Below the pieces are notes generated by a model. That model saw nothing but the letters and a program-made list of their open reading frames with translations, did not search any database and was not told where the DNA came from. Below, piece by piece: positions 19,057-27,477 of a DNA stretch of 44,103 bases; positions within the stretch are counted from its first letter, which is position 1; every line of letters begins with the position of its first letter. A program made the translations under genes and the position numbers. The stretch spans positions 1 through 44,103 of IMG/VR virus record IMGVR_UViG_3300020215_000080; one strand, written 5' to 3'. The stretch is from a virus.

Positions 19057-19943
19057 TCATCTTCGACCTCAGGAACGTCATGATCGCCAGCCTCATGGCG
19101 ATGCTCGGCGAGATAAAGAACGAGCGGCTGTCGGTGGAGCTCCTCCGCCACATGGTGCTGAACTCGATCAGGGCCAACCGAAAGAAGTTCCGCGACTACG
19201 CCCCGTCGGGCTCCGACGTCGTCATCGCCTGCGACCAGGGCCCGAGCTGGCGGAAGACGGTGTTCCCGTACTACAAGGCGAGGCGGCAGGAGGCGAGGGA
19301 GGCGAGCCCGATCGACTGGTCGGTGGTCTTCGAGGCCCTGAACAACATCCAGGCGGAGCTCCAGACCTACTTCCCGTACCGGGTCGTGTCCGTCGACTCC
19401 GCCGAGGGGGACGACGTCATCGGGACGCTGGCCCGGCTCCCCAAGCCGAAGGCCGAGTTCACCCTCGGCGACCTGGCGATGCGCCACGAGACGGTCATCC
19501 TGTCCGCGGACGGGGACTTCAAGCAGCTCCTCGCGGGCGGGGTCGTCCTCTACAACCCGATCGCCAACAAGGGCTGGGTCAGGACGAACAACCCGGCCCG
19601 CGACCTCAAGGAGAAGATAGCCCGGGGCGACCGGACTGACGGGATCCCGAACTTCATGAGCCCCGACGACTGCTTCGTCGCCGGCGGCAGGCAGAGGCCC
19701 CTCGCCCAGAAGAAGCTCGACGTCTGGCTGGATCAGCGCCCCGAGGAGTTCTGCACCGACGAGACTCTCCGCCGGGGGTGGACCCGGAACGAGCGGTTGA
19801 TCGACCTCAGTTTCACCCCGCACGAGCTCAAGCGCTCCATCGTCGATAAATACGAGTCGGAGGCCGGCAAGACCGGCCACATCATGGACTACCTGATGCA
19901 GTATCGGCTCAAGCAGCTGACTGAATCGGCTAGCGACTTCTAA
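19053..19943 (+). CDS. rnh: T4 RNase H-type 5'-3' exonuclease (FEN-1 family, 296 aa)
   Basis: Removes RNA primers and 5' flaps during lagging-strand synthesis. Acidic residues of the FEN/RNase H active site are visible: D5 in IIFDLRN, D61 in IACDQG, E118-D120-D121 in DSAEGDDVIGTL, D153 and D155 in LSADGDFKQLL, and D193/D196 in GDRTDGIPNF. The length is close to T4 Rnh (305 aa). The C-terminal MDYLMQYRLKQL helix matches the family. Works with the gp32-like protein. Coupled to the preceding gene by ATGA. Confidence 0.9.
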   Translation: MIIFDLRNVMIASLMAMLGEIKNERLSVELLRHMVLNSIRANRKKFRDYAPSGSDVVIACDQGPSWRKTVFPYYKARRQEAREASPIDWSVVFEALNNIQAELQTYFPYRVVSVDSAEGDDVIGTLARLPKPKAEFTLGDLAMRHETVILSADGDFKQLLAGGVVLYNPIANKGWVRTNNPARDLKEKIARGDRTDGIPNFMSPDDCFVAGGRQRPLAQKKLDVWLDQRPEEFCTDETLRRGWTRNERLIDLSFTPHELKRSIVDKYESEAGKTGHIMDYLMQYRLKQLTESASDF

Positions 19944-19952
19944 AGGATCGAC

Positions 19953-20387
19953 ATGGAACCCCTTTCCGACTACCTCTCCCAGCTCAACAAGCTCTCCAAG
20001 AGGGAGGAGAAGAAGGCCTTCCTCGAAAACATCCCGCCCCGCTACGCGTTCGCCACCAAGGCGGTGCTGTGGTACATGTTCTCGACCAAGGTCAAGTTCG
20101 CCCTCCCCGAGGGCCCGCCGCCGTACACCCCGTCGAGGGACGACGGACCGGGCGTCCTCCTCGCCGAGATCCAGAAGATGTACCTGTACCTGGACCCCGC
20201 GACCGGGGGCCACCCGGGGCTCAAGCAGATCAAGCGCGAGAAGCTGTGGGTAGACCTCCTCGAGAAGGTCCACCCCCGCGACGCCCTCCTGCTCATCGCC
20301 ATGAAGGACAAGAAGTCGCCCTGGAAGGGCGTCGACCGGAAGCTCGTCGAGGAGATCCACCCCGACCTGTTCGAAGCGGCCGCGTAG
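19953..20387 (+). CDS. DUF6433-like conserved phage protein (144 aa)
   Basis: Pattern typical of a T4-like phage family: helical start (LSDYLSQLNKLSKREEKK), LPEGPPPYTPSRDDGP in the middle, then KREKLWVDLLEKVHPRDALLLIAMKDKK and GVDRKLVEEIHPDLF. Function unknown; in related phages it lies among replication genes, as here. The family name is recalled, not searched. Confidence 0.68.
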   Translation: MEPLSDYLSQLNKLSKREEKKAFLENIPPRYAFATKAVLWYMFSTKVKFALPEGPPPYTPSRDDGPGVLLAEIQKMYLYLDPATGGHPGLKQIKREKLWVDLLEKVHPRDALLLIAMKDKKSPWKGVDRKLVEEIHPDLFEAAA

Positions 20388-20671
20388 TGGACTTCGGGCA
20401 CCTCGCCCTCGCGGCGCTCCTGGGCCTCCTGCTCGTCAGGTCGTACCAGGTCTCGAAGCAGTTCTACAACCGCGGATACGTCGACGGGTGCGGGGCCGCC
20501 TACGCGATCCTGCTCGGCGTCCTCCAGGACACGGACGCCCTCGGCGTCGAGGAGAAGAAGCTCCTGCTCAACGATGTCGTGGCCACCTGCACGAGCGAGA
20601 AGCGGCTGCGGGGCGTCGTCGACAAGATGAAGGACTCGGGGGAACATGCCGACGTACACCTTCCGCAATAG
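20387..20671 (+). CDS. Single-TM hypothetical protein (94 aa), GTG start
   Basis: GTG 20387 overlaps the upstream stop (TAGTG). N-terminal anchor (HLALAALLGLLLVRSYQV) followed by a helical periplasmic or cytoplasmic domain with Cys in DGCGAAY and VATCTSE. Overlaps the next gene by 26 nt. No family recognised. Confidence 0.6.
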   Translation: MDFGHLALAALLGLLLVRSYQVSKQFYNRGYVDGCGAAYAILLGVLQDTDALGVEEKKLLLNDVVATCTSEKRLRGVVDKMKDSGEHADVHLPQ

Positions 20672-20885
20672 GGAGACGGGCGAGATCCGCGAGGAGTTCC
20701 TGAGCATCTCCGAGATGGAGAGGTTCGAGGCCGAGTGGCCCATCTGGGAGCGCGTCTACGACGGGGTCCAGAGCAACGCCGTGCTCCAGCCCGAGAGGAT
20801 GGGCAGGAAGAAGGCGGACTCCGAGTTCCGCAGCCTGCTCAACAGGATGAAGAAGTACTACCGGAACAGCACGATAGAATCGTAG
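20646..20885 (+). CDS. Conserved small phage protein, FmdB-like N-terminus (79 aa)
   Basis: MPTYTFRNRETGEIREEF and SISEMERFEAEWP resemble the start of FmdB-type small proteins but the zinc Cys residues are missing; the C-terminal FRSLLNRMKKYYRNST helix follows. T4-like phages encode similar 70-90 aa proteins near phoH. Function unknown. Confidence 0.68.
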   Translation: MPTYTFRNRETGEIREEFLSISEMERFEAEWPIWERVYDGVQSNAVLQPERMGRKKADSEFRSLLNRMKKYYRNSTIES

Positions 20886-20886
20886 C

Positions 20887-21573
20887 ATGGCGAAACGGAC
20901 GGGCAAGCAGAGCCTACAGCCAGTCGGCATAGAGCCCAAGACGAAGAACCAGCGGCTGGCCTTCGACGCGTTCAGGCGGGGCATGAACCTGCTCCTCCAC
21001 GGTTGCGCGGGCACGGGCAAGACGTTCATCGCCTGCGCCCTCATGCTCGAGTTCTACACGGGCGGCGAGGCGAGGGAGTGGGGCGTCGACCACATCAAGA
21101 TCATCAGGTCCGCGGTGCCCACCCGCGACATGGGCTTCCTGCCCGGCGACGCCAAGGAGAAGGCGGCCCTCTTCGAGGCCCCCTACTCGGGGGCGTTCTG
21201 CGACATCCTCGAGAACCGGGAGGCGTACGAGAGGCTGAGGGCGGACGGCATCGTCGACTTCGAGACGACGAGCTACCTGAGGGGCACGACGATCGACAGG
21301 GCCGTGGTCCTCGTCGACGAGATCCAGAACATGAACGAGCACGAGTTCGAGACGGTCATCACCAGGCTCGGCGAGAACACCCGCGTGATCCTGTCCGGCG
21401 ACACCCGCCAGTCGGACCTCGTCAACCACGCGGAGAGGGACGGCATCAAGCGGTTCCTCCCCATCATCCATAAGATGGAAAGCTTCGTGACGATCGACTT
21501 CACGATCGACGACGTCGTCAGGAGCCAGATCGTGAAGGACTACCTCCGTGCAAAGGGCGTTCCCGAGGACTAG
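20887..21573 (+). CDS. phoH: PhoH-like ATPase (228 aa)
   Basis: P-loop ATPase: Walker A GCAGTGKT (39-46), PhoH signature IRSAVPTRDMGFLPGD (73-88), Walker B VLVDEIQNM (141-149) and sensor LSGDTRQSDL (169-178). PhoH-like genes are frequent in marine phages; the family has been linked to RNA metabolism or helicase activity but its phage role is unsettled. Complete relative to phage PhoH size. The 3' end overlaps the exonuclease gene by 26 nt. Confidence 0.93.
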   Translation: MAKRTGKQSLQPVGIEPKTKNQRLAFDAFRRGMNLLLHGCAGTGKTFIACALMLEFYTGGEAREWGVDHIKIIRSAVPTRDMGFLPGDAKEKAALFEAPYSGAFCDILENREAYERLRADGIVDFETTSYLRGTTIDRAVVLVDEIQNMNEHEFETVITRLGENTRVILSGDTRQSDLVNHAERDGIKRFLPIIHKMESFVTIDFTIDDVVRSQIVKDYLRAKGVPED

Positions 21574-22207
21574 CCTCCTCCCCCAGTTCCCCCGCCTCAG
21601 GAACCACGACTACCCGTCCGGCCGCGTCTACGAGATGCCGTGGCTCGAGCTCTACCCGTCCATCACCACCGTGCTGAAGGGCCTCTACGACGGGCCCGAC
21701 ATGCCCGAGGAGGTGCTCAAGGCGGCGGCGATACGGGGCGAGAAGGTCCACCACCTGTGCGAGGACTACATCGAGGGCGAGGTCGTCAACCCGAGAAGGA
21801 ACGGCTTCAACGTCGAGGGCCTGTTCAGGTCCGTCGCCGCCGAGCTCGACTCCCACCTGACCGCCGTCCACGCCCAGGAGGTTACGCTCTACACCAAGAG
21901 GCTGAGGATGGCCGGCCGCTGCGACCTGATAGCGGACTGGGACGGGGTCCCCTCCATCATCGACTTCAAGACTTCGGCGACCGATAAGTACGAGTCGGGG
22001 ATCGAGTCATACTGGCTGCAGACCGCGGGCTACTCCCTGATGCTTCAGGAGATGATCGGCCTGGTCTGCGCCCAGCTCGTCGTGATCGTCGCCACCGAGG
22101 GCGACGACCGGTGCAAGGTTTTCAAGAGGCTGCGCACGTCCGAGCTGACGCAGAAGCTCGCATGGGTCCGGGCCGAGTACGAAAGGAAGAACGAATGCTC
22201 AGGCTAG
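21548..22207 (+). CDS. PD-(D/E)XK exonuclease, Cas4/MGME1-like (219 aa), GTG start
   Basis: YPSITTVLKGLYDG, then IRGEKVHHLCEDYI, GRCDLIADWDGVPSIIDFKTS (D, then D-x-K nuclease core) and YWLQTAGYSLML (QxxxY) are the motifs of the RecB/Cas4-like nuclease family, resembling exonucleases of T4-like cyanophages. Likely acts in recombination, end processing or host DNA breakdown. GTG 21548 lies within phoH. Groups with RNase H and PhoH in one operon. Confidence 0.82.
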   Translation: MQRAFPRTSLLPQFPRLRNHDYPSGRVYEMPWLELYPSITTVLKGLYDGPDMPEEVLKAAAIRGEKVHHLCEDYIEGEVVNPRRNGFNVEGLFRSVAAELDSHLTAVHAQEVTLYTKRLRMAGRCDLIADWDGVPSIIDFKTSATDKYESGIESYWLQTAGYSLMLQEMIGLVCAQLVVIVATEGDDRCKVFKRLRTSELTQKLAWVRAEYERKNECSG

Positions 22208-22554
22208 CCCTGCTCCTGCTCCTCTGCCTCGCCGTCCCCGCGGCGGCCGGCAACACAATCACCATCCCCGAGAAGAAGGTCGTCTGCGAGAAGGACGAGA
22301 TCCTCAGGCCCGCCCTCAAGGAGGGCGGCTACACCTGGATGCTGGGGGGAAGGATCTCCGACGACCCCCCGATCCTCATGGAGCTGTGGGCCGACCTCGA
22401 GGGCGGGGCCAAGAACGGGCTGGTCCTCGTCTATCCGCCCAGGAGCGACAGCAGCTGCGCCCTCTACGGGGTGAAGAACATGGGCGTGGACATCGACGCG
22501 CTGGCGGACTTCTTCGAGAGGAACGGCCAGGCCGGGTTCAAACCCGCGCCCTAG
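22195..22554 (+). CDS. Secreted hypothetical protein (119 aa)
   Basis: Signal peptide MLRLALLLLLCLAVPAAAG with AAA-G cleavage site, then a mature domain with two Cys (VVCEKDE, SSCALYG) about 60 residues apart, probably a disulfide. Last gene of the rightward operon; its end overlaps the convergent glycosyltransferase gene by 17 bp. Function unknown. Confidence 0.66.
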   Translation: MLRLALLLLLCLAVPAAAGNTITIPEKKVVCEKDEILRPALKEGGYTWMLGGRISDDPPILMELWADLEGGAKNGLVLVYPPRSDSSCALYGVKNMGVDIDALADFFERNGQAGFKPAP

Positions 22555-23473
22555 CGAAGGCCGCGTACTCCTGCCAGAGGGCCGCCCAGCGGTTGACCGA
22601 GTGGGCGTAGTCCGTCGTCTGCTTCTGCGCCATGCAGAGGGCCTGGTAGCTCGGCCTGTCCGTCCTGAACATCCTCGCTACCGACTGCAGGTTCGCCGCG
22701 AATATCGAGGCGTGCTTGGCCGCCTCCGCGTGCCAGGGGTAGAGGATGCCGTACTGGTGGGCGATCTCGGTTATGCCGGCGTGCCTCGGCGCGACGACGA
22801 CCATGCCGGCCGACATCGCCTCGAGCACCTGCATCGAGCAGGAGTCGTGCCAGACGCATGGGAACGCCAGGCAGTGGGCCTGGGCCATCACCGACCTGAC
22901 CGTGGAGTTGTCGACGACGCCCAGGAACTCGATGTTCTTGTCCTCCTTACACCGGTGGATCAGCTCGGCGTACTTGGGGTCCTCGGCGACCCCGTACATC
23001 TCGTTCCCGCCCATGATCGTCAGCCTGGCGTTCCCGAGCTCGTTCTGCTCCATCAGGTGCTGGAAGGACGCGACGAGGAGCCCGAGGCCCTTCTTCGGCG
23101 AGGTGGCGTAGACGATCCTGAACAGGTCGTCGTGGTACTTGTCGCCCGAGACGATGATCGGCTGGACGGGGTCGTAGATGACGCTGCCCATGCTGAACGG
23201 GATCTCGAGGGCGGAGCAGAAGGCGAACTGCTGCCAGCTCGAGGTGAAGACCACCCCGTCCAGGTCCTTCAGCGCGTTGTCCTCGTGGACGGCCTTCTCC
23301 ATCCCGCCCTCGTAGGGCAGCCCCCGGCAGTACCAGATCCCGGTCATCCCCTTGTGGGGCGAGTAGTGGGCGTCCTGCCACGGTCCGGTGTAGTCCTTGA
23401 TGGCCCACTCGAGGGCGTCCGTGCCGCACGCGGCTATCCCTTGGGGCCGAGGCCCGCAGCAGTCCAGTCCCAT
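22538..23473 (-). CDS. GT4-type glycosyltransferase (311 aa)
   Basis: C-terminal half has the GT-B fold pattern: IVYATSPKKGLGLLV, LTIMGGNEMYG, IEFLGVVDNSTVRSVMA and AFPCVWHDSCSMQVLEAMSAGMVVVAP (E-x7-E-type region). It would transfer a sugar from an NDP-sugar to a glycan or lipid. The N-terminal half is divergent. It heads the end of a cassette with GmhA- and HddA-like enzymes, which suggests heptose or related sugar transfer to the host surface or virion. Start 23473 (or 23476). Confidence 0.78.
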   Translation of the reverse strand: MGLDCCGPRPQGIAACGTDALEWAIKDYTGPWQDAHYSPHKGMTGIWYCRGLPYEGGMEKAVHEDNALKDLDGVVFTSSWQQFAFCSALEIPFSMGSVIYDPVQPIIVSGDKYHDDLFRIVYATSPKKGLGLLVASFQHLMEQNELGNARLTIMGGNEMYGVAEDPKYAELIHRCKEDKNIEFLGVVDNSTVRSVMAQAHCLAFPCVWHDSCSMQVLEAMSAGMVVVAPRHAGITEIAHQYGILYPWHAEAAKHASIFAANLQSVARMFRTDRPSYQALCMAQKQTTDYAHSVNRWAALWQEYAAFARARV

Positions 23474-24036
23474 CATTCTTTCCTTTTGTTGAGCGCCCTC
23501 GTGACCATGTGCATGAAGGCGTGGTGCGAGTCCTCGACGATCCCGTAGTCGTCGGAGGGTACGTGGAACGTGCGGTGGGGGAAGCCGTGGAGCAGGGCGC
23601 CCCCGCCGAAGCCGGTCAGGCAGTAGAGCTTGATCTTCCTCTGCCAGCACCACTCCGCCGCACGGAAGGCGTTTGCGCTCTTCCCGCTCGAGGAGATGAT
23701 GATCGCTATGTCGCCCTCGAACGCCCCCAGGTGACCCAGCATGTTGACCCAGGCGGTGTCCCACCGGTCGTCGTTGGCGAAGGCGGTCAGCGCGGGCGTC
23801 ATGTCCGTCAGGCAGACCGTCGGCTGGGGCCTCGTCCTGACGGTCTTCATCAGGTCGACGGCGAAGTGTGACGCGATCGCGGACGAGCCGCCGTTCCCCA
23901 TCGTGATCACCCAGCGGTGCTTCATGGACCAGACGTCCTCGACGAGCTCCTCCACCAGGTCCTTGCCGGTGGCGGCCCTCAGGGCGTGGTCGAGCTCGGA
24001 GACGTAGTCCAGGTATGCGATGCGGGGGGTTCTCAA
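23473..24036 (-). CDS. gmhA: SIS-domain phosphoheptose isomerase-like protein (187 aa), TTG start
   Basis: SIS fold with MGNGGSSAIASHFAVDL (46-62) and ISSSGKSANAFRAAEW (114-129), as in sedoheptulose-7-phosphate isomerase GmhA, the first step of ADP/GDP-heptose synthesis. Length matches GmhA (~190 aa). TTG 24036 overlaps the stop of the kinase gene (TTGA); no better start exists. The adjacent kinase supports the heptose pathway. Confidence 0.85.
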   Translation of the reverse strand: MRTPRIAYLDYVSELDHALRAATGKDLVEELVEDVWSMKHRWVITMGNGGSSAIASHFAVDLMKTVRTRPQPTVCLTDMTPALTAFANDDRWDTAWVNMLGHLGAFEGDIAIIISSSGKSANAFRAAEWCWQRKIKLYCLTGFGGGALLHGFPHRTFHVPSDDYGIVEDSHHAFMHMVTRALNKRKE

Positions 24037-25070
24037 TCTCGCCTCGGGGTTTCGACTATCTTCATGGTGACGTGGTCTGAGGTCTTGAACGGTACGCAGA
24101 GGACGTCCTCGGGCATGCCCATGCCGAAGTCCAGCGCCTTCTCGGGCGGGACCATGAAGGCCATGTAGCCGCCGGAGCCGGCGCCGAGGACCTTTCCCCC
24201 GACGGCTCCCAGGGAGCGGGCCCTCTCGTAGAGGGCGTCGATGCGGTCGTTGGTGATCCCGTCGGTCAGGGTCCTCTTGAGCATCCACGACTCGTGGAGC
24301 ATGTTCGCGAGGTCTTGGTACTTGCCCTCCCGGACCGCCATGGAGCCCCACTGGGCGAGGTCCCTCATGCGGTCCAGGGCGTGCAGCTTGTCCCTGCTGG
24401 CGGTCACCTCCTGGGACTGGCGGGCCAGTATCTCCGAGGCCGACCGGTTCCCCCCGATGTAGTAGAGGTGGATCCAGCTCGTCAGGGTCTCGTTGTGGGT
24501 GTCGTAGAAGTTGTTGACCGGGATGACGCCGACGAGATCAGACACCCGCGGGCCGTAGAAGTCGTAGCGGTTGAGGCCGGTGGTGGCGCAGGCGAACTGG
24601 TCCTGCTTGCCGATGGGCTGCCCGCACAGGACGACCTCGGCCTCGTACGCCCACTGGGCGATCACGGACTTGGGCGTCTTCTTCACGCTGTCCCTGAGCC
24701 GGATGTCGTCGAGGCAGGCGATCAGCCCGACCGCGTACGCAGACGAGCCGCCCAGGCCGGTGCCGTTGACGGGCAGGTCGGCGAAGCTCCCCACCTCGCA
24801 GCGGCGCCCGCCGGGGGCGTGCCTCTTCAGGATCTCCGCCGTAAGCCGGTGCTTGAGCAGGTCGAAGGATTCGACGTCCTCGCAGCCGGACGGGGTCGTC
24901 AGCCGGACGCCCGAGCCCGCCATGCCCGACTCGGCGACGCAGACGTGGACGTACTTGTCGATGGTGAGGGAGAGGCAGCAGCCGACTCGGTGCTCCTGGT
25001 TCAGGTAGGCGGGCATGTCTGTGCCGCCGCCGAGCAGGCTGATGCGAAGGGGGACGCTTGCGACTATCAC
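24033..25070 (-). CDS. hddA: GHMP-family D,D-heptose-7-phosphate kinase-like protein (345 aa)
   Basis: GHMP kinase: N-terminal VPLRISLLGGGTDMPAY (6-22), ATP loop GTGLGGSSAYAV (103-114), and C-terminal GGKVLGAGSGGYMAFMVP. The arrangement and length match HddA, which makes D-glycero-alpha-D-manno-heptose 1,7-bisphosphate for GDP-heptose. No HddC (nucleotidyltransferase) or GmhB is visible here; the host or another genome part would supply them. GTG 25070 with GAGG 5 nt upstream. Confidence 0.85.
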   Translation of the reverse strand: MIVASVPLRISLLGGGTDMPAYLNQEHRVGCCLSLTIDKYVHVCVAESGMAGSGVRLTTPSGCEDVESFDLLKHRLTAEILKRHAPGGRRCEVGSFADLPVNGTGLGGSSAYAVGLIACLDDIRLRDSVKKTPKSVIAQWAYEAEVVLCGQPIGKQDQFACATTGLNRYDFYGPRVSDLVGVIPVNNFYDTHNETLTSWIHLYYIGGNRSASEILARQSQEVTASRDKLHALDRMRDLAQWGSMAVREGKYQDLANMLHESWMLKRTLTDGITNDRIDALYERARSLGAVGGKVLGAGSGGYMAFMVPPEKALDFGMGMPEDVLCVPFKTSDHVTMKIVETPRRD

Positions 25071-25095
25071 GGGGACCTCATTGCGGACCGGCTAT

Positions 25096-25287
25096 TTAGT
25101 CGAACCCGCGGGACTTCCTTCCCCGCCACGAGATCATTATTATGTCCGCGATTAGATAGAAGACGAGGTATATCGTCACGAGGCAGACGACGCCGGCGAA
25201 CACCATGAAGAACTGGGGGTACGCCACGCACGCCGCGAGGAACCCGCCCGCGACGACCATGAGCAGGAGGGCGAGGAGGGCGGTCAT
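25096..25287 (-). CDS. Two-TM small membrane protein (63 aa)
   Basis: Two hydrophobic segments (ALLLMVVAGGFLAACVAY and FMVFAGVVCLVTIYLVFYLI) and a basic C-terminus (WRGRKSRGFD). Size and topology fit a class II-like holin, but its place in a glycan operon argues equally for a membrane accessory protein. ATG 25287 overlaps the upstream stop. Confidence 0.6.
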   Translation of the reverse strand: MTALLALLLMVVAGGFLAACVAYPQFFMVFAGVVCLVTIYLVFYLIADIIMISWRGRKSRGFD

Positions 25288-26243
25288 CCGATCTGGCTCC
25301 TGAGGAAGCGGTTCCAGCTCGGGCCGATCATCGCGGGCCAGCTGTAGTTGAGCTCCGCCGTCGCCCTCACCGAGGCCAGCGTCCTCTCCACCGCCTTGGG
25401 TTCGAGGTCGGCCACGGTCTGCAGGACCCGGCTCGCCGAGATGTAGGCGATGTTCGCGTGGTCGTTGAGGTCCTCGTGGTACTGGTACATGGCCGTCCTG
25501 CCCAGCGCCGTCTCGTAGAGGCAGCCGAAGTTGGAGTGGACGCAGTACACGCCCGCCATCATCGCCTCAATCAGCGCCCTGCAGCCAGTCTCCGGCCACG
25601 TGCAGGGATAGAGGAAGAAGTGGGCGGCCTCGCAGGCCGCCCGGATCTCCTCGTTCGACCGTGCACCGTGGTACGTTACCCCAGGTGTACTGGCCAACGT
25701 GTTGTACAGGTCTTGGTAGTCCCTGTCCCTCTCGTTCCAGCCATAGATCGAGAAACTGGAGTAGACGTCCAAGGTTATGCGCGGCCAGCGAGTTCGGAGG
25801 GCTGGAAACACAGCGGCAAGGACGTTCAGCCCACGATGAGGGGTGGTGTGATATATGAACCGGTATGCACCATCCTTCACGTCCCATTTTGACTGACCGG
25901 CCTTTGGCTTGGGAAAGGGGACGATGCCATTGTTGATCTGGACGCACTGCTGCCATGGGATGTTGTACCTCAGGATGAACTGCTGCATCTGCCAGTTGGA
26001 CACGAAGACCAGCTTGCGGAACTTCCTCCACCCGCCGTCGGCGAGGTGGTGCATCTCGGGGTCGTCCGCCAGGTCGTGGAGCCAGTAGAGGGGGATCAGC
26101 CCCTCCTCGAGACCCCTGAACCTGCTCGGGATGATCTGGAACTTGGAGAGGAGGTCGCTATCGACGTGGGCTTCCAGCTCCGCGATCGAGAGCTCCGTGC
26201 CCCCCTTGCTCTTCTCGTTGTACTCGTTCCTGCTTACGGGCAT
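25284..26243 (-). CDS. GT4-type glycosyltransferase (319 aa)
   Basis: Starts near KSKGGTELSI (acceptor loop of GT-B enzymes), then LYWLHDLADDP, FVSNWQMQQFI, FIYHTTPHRGLNVLA, VTYHGARSNEEIRAAC and FLYPCTWPETGCRALIEAMMAG (catalytic Glu region). Related in layout to the glycosyltransferase at 22538 (PCxW motif shared), so the pair may be paralogues. A stretch around 25650-25990 is visibly lower in GC than the ends, suggesting mosaic origin. Confidence 0.78.
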   Translation of the reverse strand: MPVSRNEYNEKSKGGTELSIAELEAHVDSDLLSKFQIIPSRFRGLEEGLIPLYWLHDLADDPEMHHLADGGWRKFRKLVFVSNWQMQQFILRYNIPWQQCVQINNGIVPFPKPKAGQSKWDVKDGAYRFIYHTTPHRGLNVLAAVFPALRTRWPRITLDVYSSFSIYGWNERDRDYQDLYNTLASTPGVTYHGARSNEEIRAACEAAHFFLYPCTWPETGCRALIEAMMAGVYCVHSNFGCLYETALGRTAMYQYHEDLNDHANIAYISASRVLQTVADLEPKAVERTLASVRATAELNYSWPAMIGPSWNRFLRSQIG

Positions 26244-26523
26244 AGGTCTTCCTGTTGTAGCTGCGCTGTCGCTCCCGTCGGGCCTCCTCCGACTGGTCGA
26301 GGTAGACCGACCGGGCCGGGTGGTAGCAGTCCATGAACCACTCGTGGTCCTCGGGGCTGTTGAACGTGAACACGGGCTCGCCGGAGTCGAAGCTCACCCT
26401 GCCGGTGAAGTTCCGCTGGCGCCCGTTCTGGATGGCGACCCAGTACGCCGTATGGTTGCCGGCGTACTGGATCTTTCTGCGTATCCCCCGCGGGAATACG
26501 GCGAGCACCTTCATCCTGCTCAT
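26158..26523 (-). CDS. Hypothetical protein (121 aa)
   Basis: First ~100 residues look real: strand KVLAVFPRG, YWVAIQNGRQRNFTGRV, and a basic helical part with RRERQRSYNRKTYARKQ. The C-terminal ~28 residues overlap the glycosyltransferase start by 86 nt and look like frame shadow. ATG 26523 overlaps the SPFH gene stop. Function unknown. Confidence 0.58.
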   Translation of the reverse strand: MSRMKVLAVFPRGIRRKIQYAGNHTAYWVAIQNGRQRNFTGRVSFDSGEPVFTFNSPEDHEWFMDCYHPARSVYLDQSEEARRERQRSYNRKTYARKQERVQREEQGGHGALDRGAGSPRR

Positions 26524-27476
26524 GCCGCCTTCTTCTTGGGCACCGGGGCGGAGGAGGCCTCCTCGCCGGCGATCATGCCGTCACGGATCTGGGCGGACAG
26601 GTCCCTGACCGCGGACAGGCTGTTGGGCATGAGGATGACCTTGGAGCCCTCGGACATCGCGAACTCCTTGAGGGTGTCGAAGTACTGGGTGAGGAGCACC
26701 ATCTGCAGGGCCGCCTCGGTGTCGACGCCGGCGCCCTTCTCGAACTCCTCGATCGACTCCTTGAGGCCGTTGATGATCGCCTTCCGCTGGTTGGCGAGGC
26801 CCTCGCCCTGCAGCTTCTTCGACTCGGCCTCGGCCTCGGCCCTCTTGACGACGAGGACCTTGTCGGCCTCGCCCTTCTCCTGGGCCGCCACCCTGAGGCG
26901 GGTCTGCGCCTGGATCTCGTTCATCGAGGCCTTGACCTTGGCGTCGGGCTCGATCTCGGTCACGAGGGCGTCGATGATCTCGAAGCCGTAGGTGCCCATC
27001 TTCACCGCGAGGTGGTCCTTGACGGCGTGCGCGAGCTCGTCCTTCTTCTCGTACGCCTCGTCGAGGATGTTCGCGGGGACCTTCGCCCTGACGACGTCGA
27101 GGATGTAGGCGGCCATCTGCTTATCGACGTCCTGGAGCATGTAGTGGGACTCGGCGGCCGAGCCGGGCAGGATGCGGTACTGGGTGGCCACCGCGACGTG
27201 GACGAACACGTTGTCCTTCGTCTTGGTCTCGGCCCTCAGCACGAGCTGCTGGGTCTTCATGTTCTGGACGGCGACCTTCTTGTCGATGATCGGCCACTTG
27301 AACCTGAGCCCGGGCTCGGCGACGCGGTGGAACCTGCCCAGCCGCTCGATGATCACGCGGGTCTGCTGCTGGACCGTAAACAGTCCGGCCTTGAGGATGC
27401 AGATGGTGAAGATCCCTATCACGAGCCACATGAGCCCCTTCGCTAGGAACCAGAACAATACCATCGGGTCTTCCAT
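26520..27476 (-). CDS. Stomatin/SPFH (band 7) membrane protein (318 aa)
   Basis: One N-terminal TM helix (MWLVIGIFTICILKAGL), then the SPFH domain (TRVIIERLGRFHRVAEPGL, FKWPIIDKKVAVQNMKTQQL, VATQYRILP), a long coiled-coil (RLRVAAQEKGEADKVLVVKR) with the QGEGLANQRKAIINGL segment, and a short tail. SPFH proteins assemble rings or microdomains that modulate membrane proteases (HflK/C with FtsH) or protein turnover. In a phage it may restrain host proteolysis or organise the membrane; this is inference. Rare but recurrent in large phages. Confidence 0.88.
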   Translation of the reverse strand: MEDPMVLFWFLAKGLMWLVIGIFTICILKAGLFTVQQQTRVIIERLGRFHRVAEPGLRFKWPIIDKKVAVQNMKTQQLVLRAETKTKDNVFVHVAVATQYRILPGSAAESHYMLQDVDKQMAAYILDVVRAKVPANILDEAYEKKDELAHAVKDHLAVKMGTYGFEIIDALVTEIEPDAKVKASMNEIQAQTRLRVAAQEKGEADKVLVVKRAEAEAESKKLQGEGLANQRKAIINGLKESIEEFEKGAGVDTEAALQMVLLTQYFDTLKEFAMSEGSKVILMPNSLSAVRDLSAQIRDGMIAGEEASSAPVPKKKAA

Positions 27477-27477
27477 G

